Part shown: one piece after another, positions 63,105 to 64,000 of the stretch
Layout of the letters: the number at the start of each line of letters is the position of its first letter
Numbering within the stretch: position 1 is the stretch's first letter
From: Salvia splendens
Taxonomy: Eukaryota; Streptophyta; Magnoliopsida; Lamiales; Lamiaceae
Length of the DNA: 64,000 nucleotides
Direction: 5' to 3'
Assembly: GCF_004379255.2 (NCBI RefSeq)
Contig: NC_056049.1
Coordinates: 13,996,063 to 14,060,062 of the forward strand
Notes under the pieces: generated by a model
What the model saw: only the letters and a program-made list of their open reading frames with translations
Database searches by the model: none
Told to the model about the DNA's origin: nothing
Made by a program: the position numbers and the translations under genes

Positions 63105-63652
63105 GTGAACGTGAAGATGATGATGATGAGGAGGAGGAGGAGGATAAACAATTGGAAGAGATTGGACTAGAACATGGAGAACTTTTGGTGGTTCAAAGGC
63201 CTCTAAACATGCAAAACAGAAACGATGATCAACAAAGGGAGAACATCTTCCACACAAGGTGTTTGGTCCAAGGTAAACTTTGCATAATGATTATTGATGG
63301 TGGTAGTTGTGCAAATGTTGCAAGTTCTGAAATGGTGGAAAAGGTGAGCTTAACAATGGAAAAACATCCTAATCCATACAAGCTACAATGGCTTAATGAA
63401 TGTGGAGAAATTCGAGTGACTAAGCGAGTTCTAATTTCGTTTTCAATTGGCAATTATAAAGATGATGTTCTTTGTGATGTTGTGCCAATGCATGCAAGTC
63501 ACATTCTTTTGGGGAGGCCATGGCAGTTTGATCGTAGGGTGATTTATGATGGATTTCACAACCATTACACCTTCAACCATTACACCTTCAAGAGGACCAA
63601 CAGAAATTGTCACAAGCAAGGAGAGCTCGTGAGGTTGAGAGAAAAAAAGTGA
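63105..63652 (+). CDS. Gypsy gag end and aspartic protease
   Basis: Continues gag after the LINE-I target duplication: acidic DDDDEEEEEDKQ, then EIGLEHGELLVVQRPLNMQN. The retropepsin domain has MIIDGGSCANVASSEMVEKV (active site IDGGS), PYKLQWLNECGEIRVTKRVL and HILLGRPWQFDRRVIYDGFH. The frame ends at 63652 in a purine-rich linker. Protease frees gag and pol products. Confidence 0.8.
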
Positions 63653-64000
63653 GGGCATTGAAAAAGAGTCGAGAGAAAAAAAGAGTCGAGAGGAAAGTAA
63701 GAATGAGGGAAAAAAAGGTGAGGGCATTGAAAAAGAGTCAAGTGAAAAGAGTCCGAATGAAAAAAAGAATTTTTATGTGGGAGCAAAAGAAATAAAGAGT
63801 GCAATAGTTGAAAAAGAGAGTGTTTTCATCTTAGTGTACAAACAGTCTTTGTTTACCACTAACGAATTAACCACTTCTTTACCAAGTACAGTACGTTTGT
63901 GTCTCTTTTACAGGAATTCGAAGATATTTTTCCAGTGGAAGAATCAAGTGGATTACCTCCATTAAGAGGTATTGAACACCAAATTAACCTTGTTCCCGGG
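63653..64000 (+). pseudogene. Gypsy pol linker and RT start, cut by window end
   Basis: A Lys/Arg/Glu-rich linker with a duplicated KKVRALKKS segment (63650-63745) is probably frame-shifted. After a shift it reads [40 protein letters not shown]. After another at about 63900 it reads [29 protein letters not shown], the conserved entry to the Gypsy reverse transcriptase. The RT core lies beyond the window. Confidence 0.7.

Overview
This window is plant nuclear DNA. It has spliced exons with GT/AG borders, Copia and Gypsy LTR retrotransposons, L1-type LINEs with a DUF4283/zinc-knuckle ORF1, a PIF/Harbinger transposon, MITEs, a tRNA-derived SINE and an integrated plant pararetrovirus. I infer a eudicot, with Lamiales a weak guess from the look of the repeats. 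I see no intact host gene. It is a repeat-dense region carrying decayed pieces of one host gene.

Layout. 1-2245: 3' end of a decayed Copia element with its LTR, abutting a Gypsy protease scrap on the minus strand (2246-2365). 3104-3772: two adjacent MITEs. 3773-4860: a TACACA-rich satellite block. About 5134-7205: a probable solo LTR read on the minus strand. 7611-28330: about 20 kb of duplicated, shuffled exon fragments of a MOR1/XMAP215 (TOG-domain microtubule-associated) gene. Within it, units of about 2.05 kb between 9 and 17 kb are nearly identical to each other. Two exon sites carry long GGAAAAAA-type purine tracts. 28390-31890: a second satellite block that is largely the reverse complement of the first. 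32120-36480: a degenerate Caulimoviridae-like endogenous pararetrovirus with movement, capsid, RNase H and downstream ORFs and a TATA promoter, but most of protease and reverse transcriptase missing.

37085-63104: a Copia gag scrap, then a pile-up of at least ten LINE copies. Most are minus strand (LINE-A, B, D, E, F, G) and four are plus strand (LINE-C, H, I and a tail-only insert J). A Harbinger element with a TCA target duplication sits in the ORF1 of LINE-A. A SINE lies between LINE-G and LINE-H. From about 58228 a Gypsy element follows (pol C-terminus, LTR, primer-binding site, gag, protease, start of RT to the window end). Its gag-pol is interrupted by LINE-I, a 2.65 kb element that carries only ORF1 and is bounded by an 18-bp target site duplication.

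How the parts relate. The most interesting system is the LINE family. ORF1-only copies share a 5' UTR motif and a short 3' terminal hairpin with the ORF2-bearing copies. This suggests a non-autonomous but protein-coding LINE mobilised in trans by the full-length relatives. The second point of interest is the local amplification of MOR1 fragments, bracketed by inverted satellite blocks.
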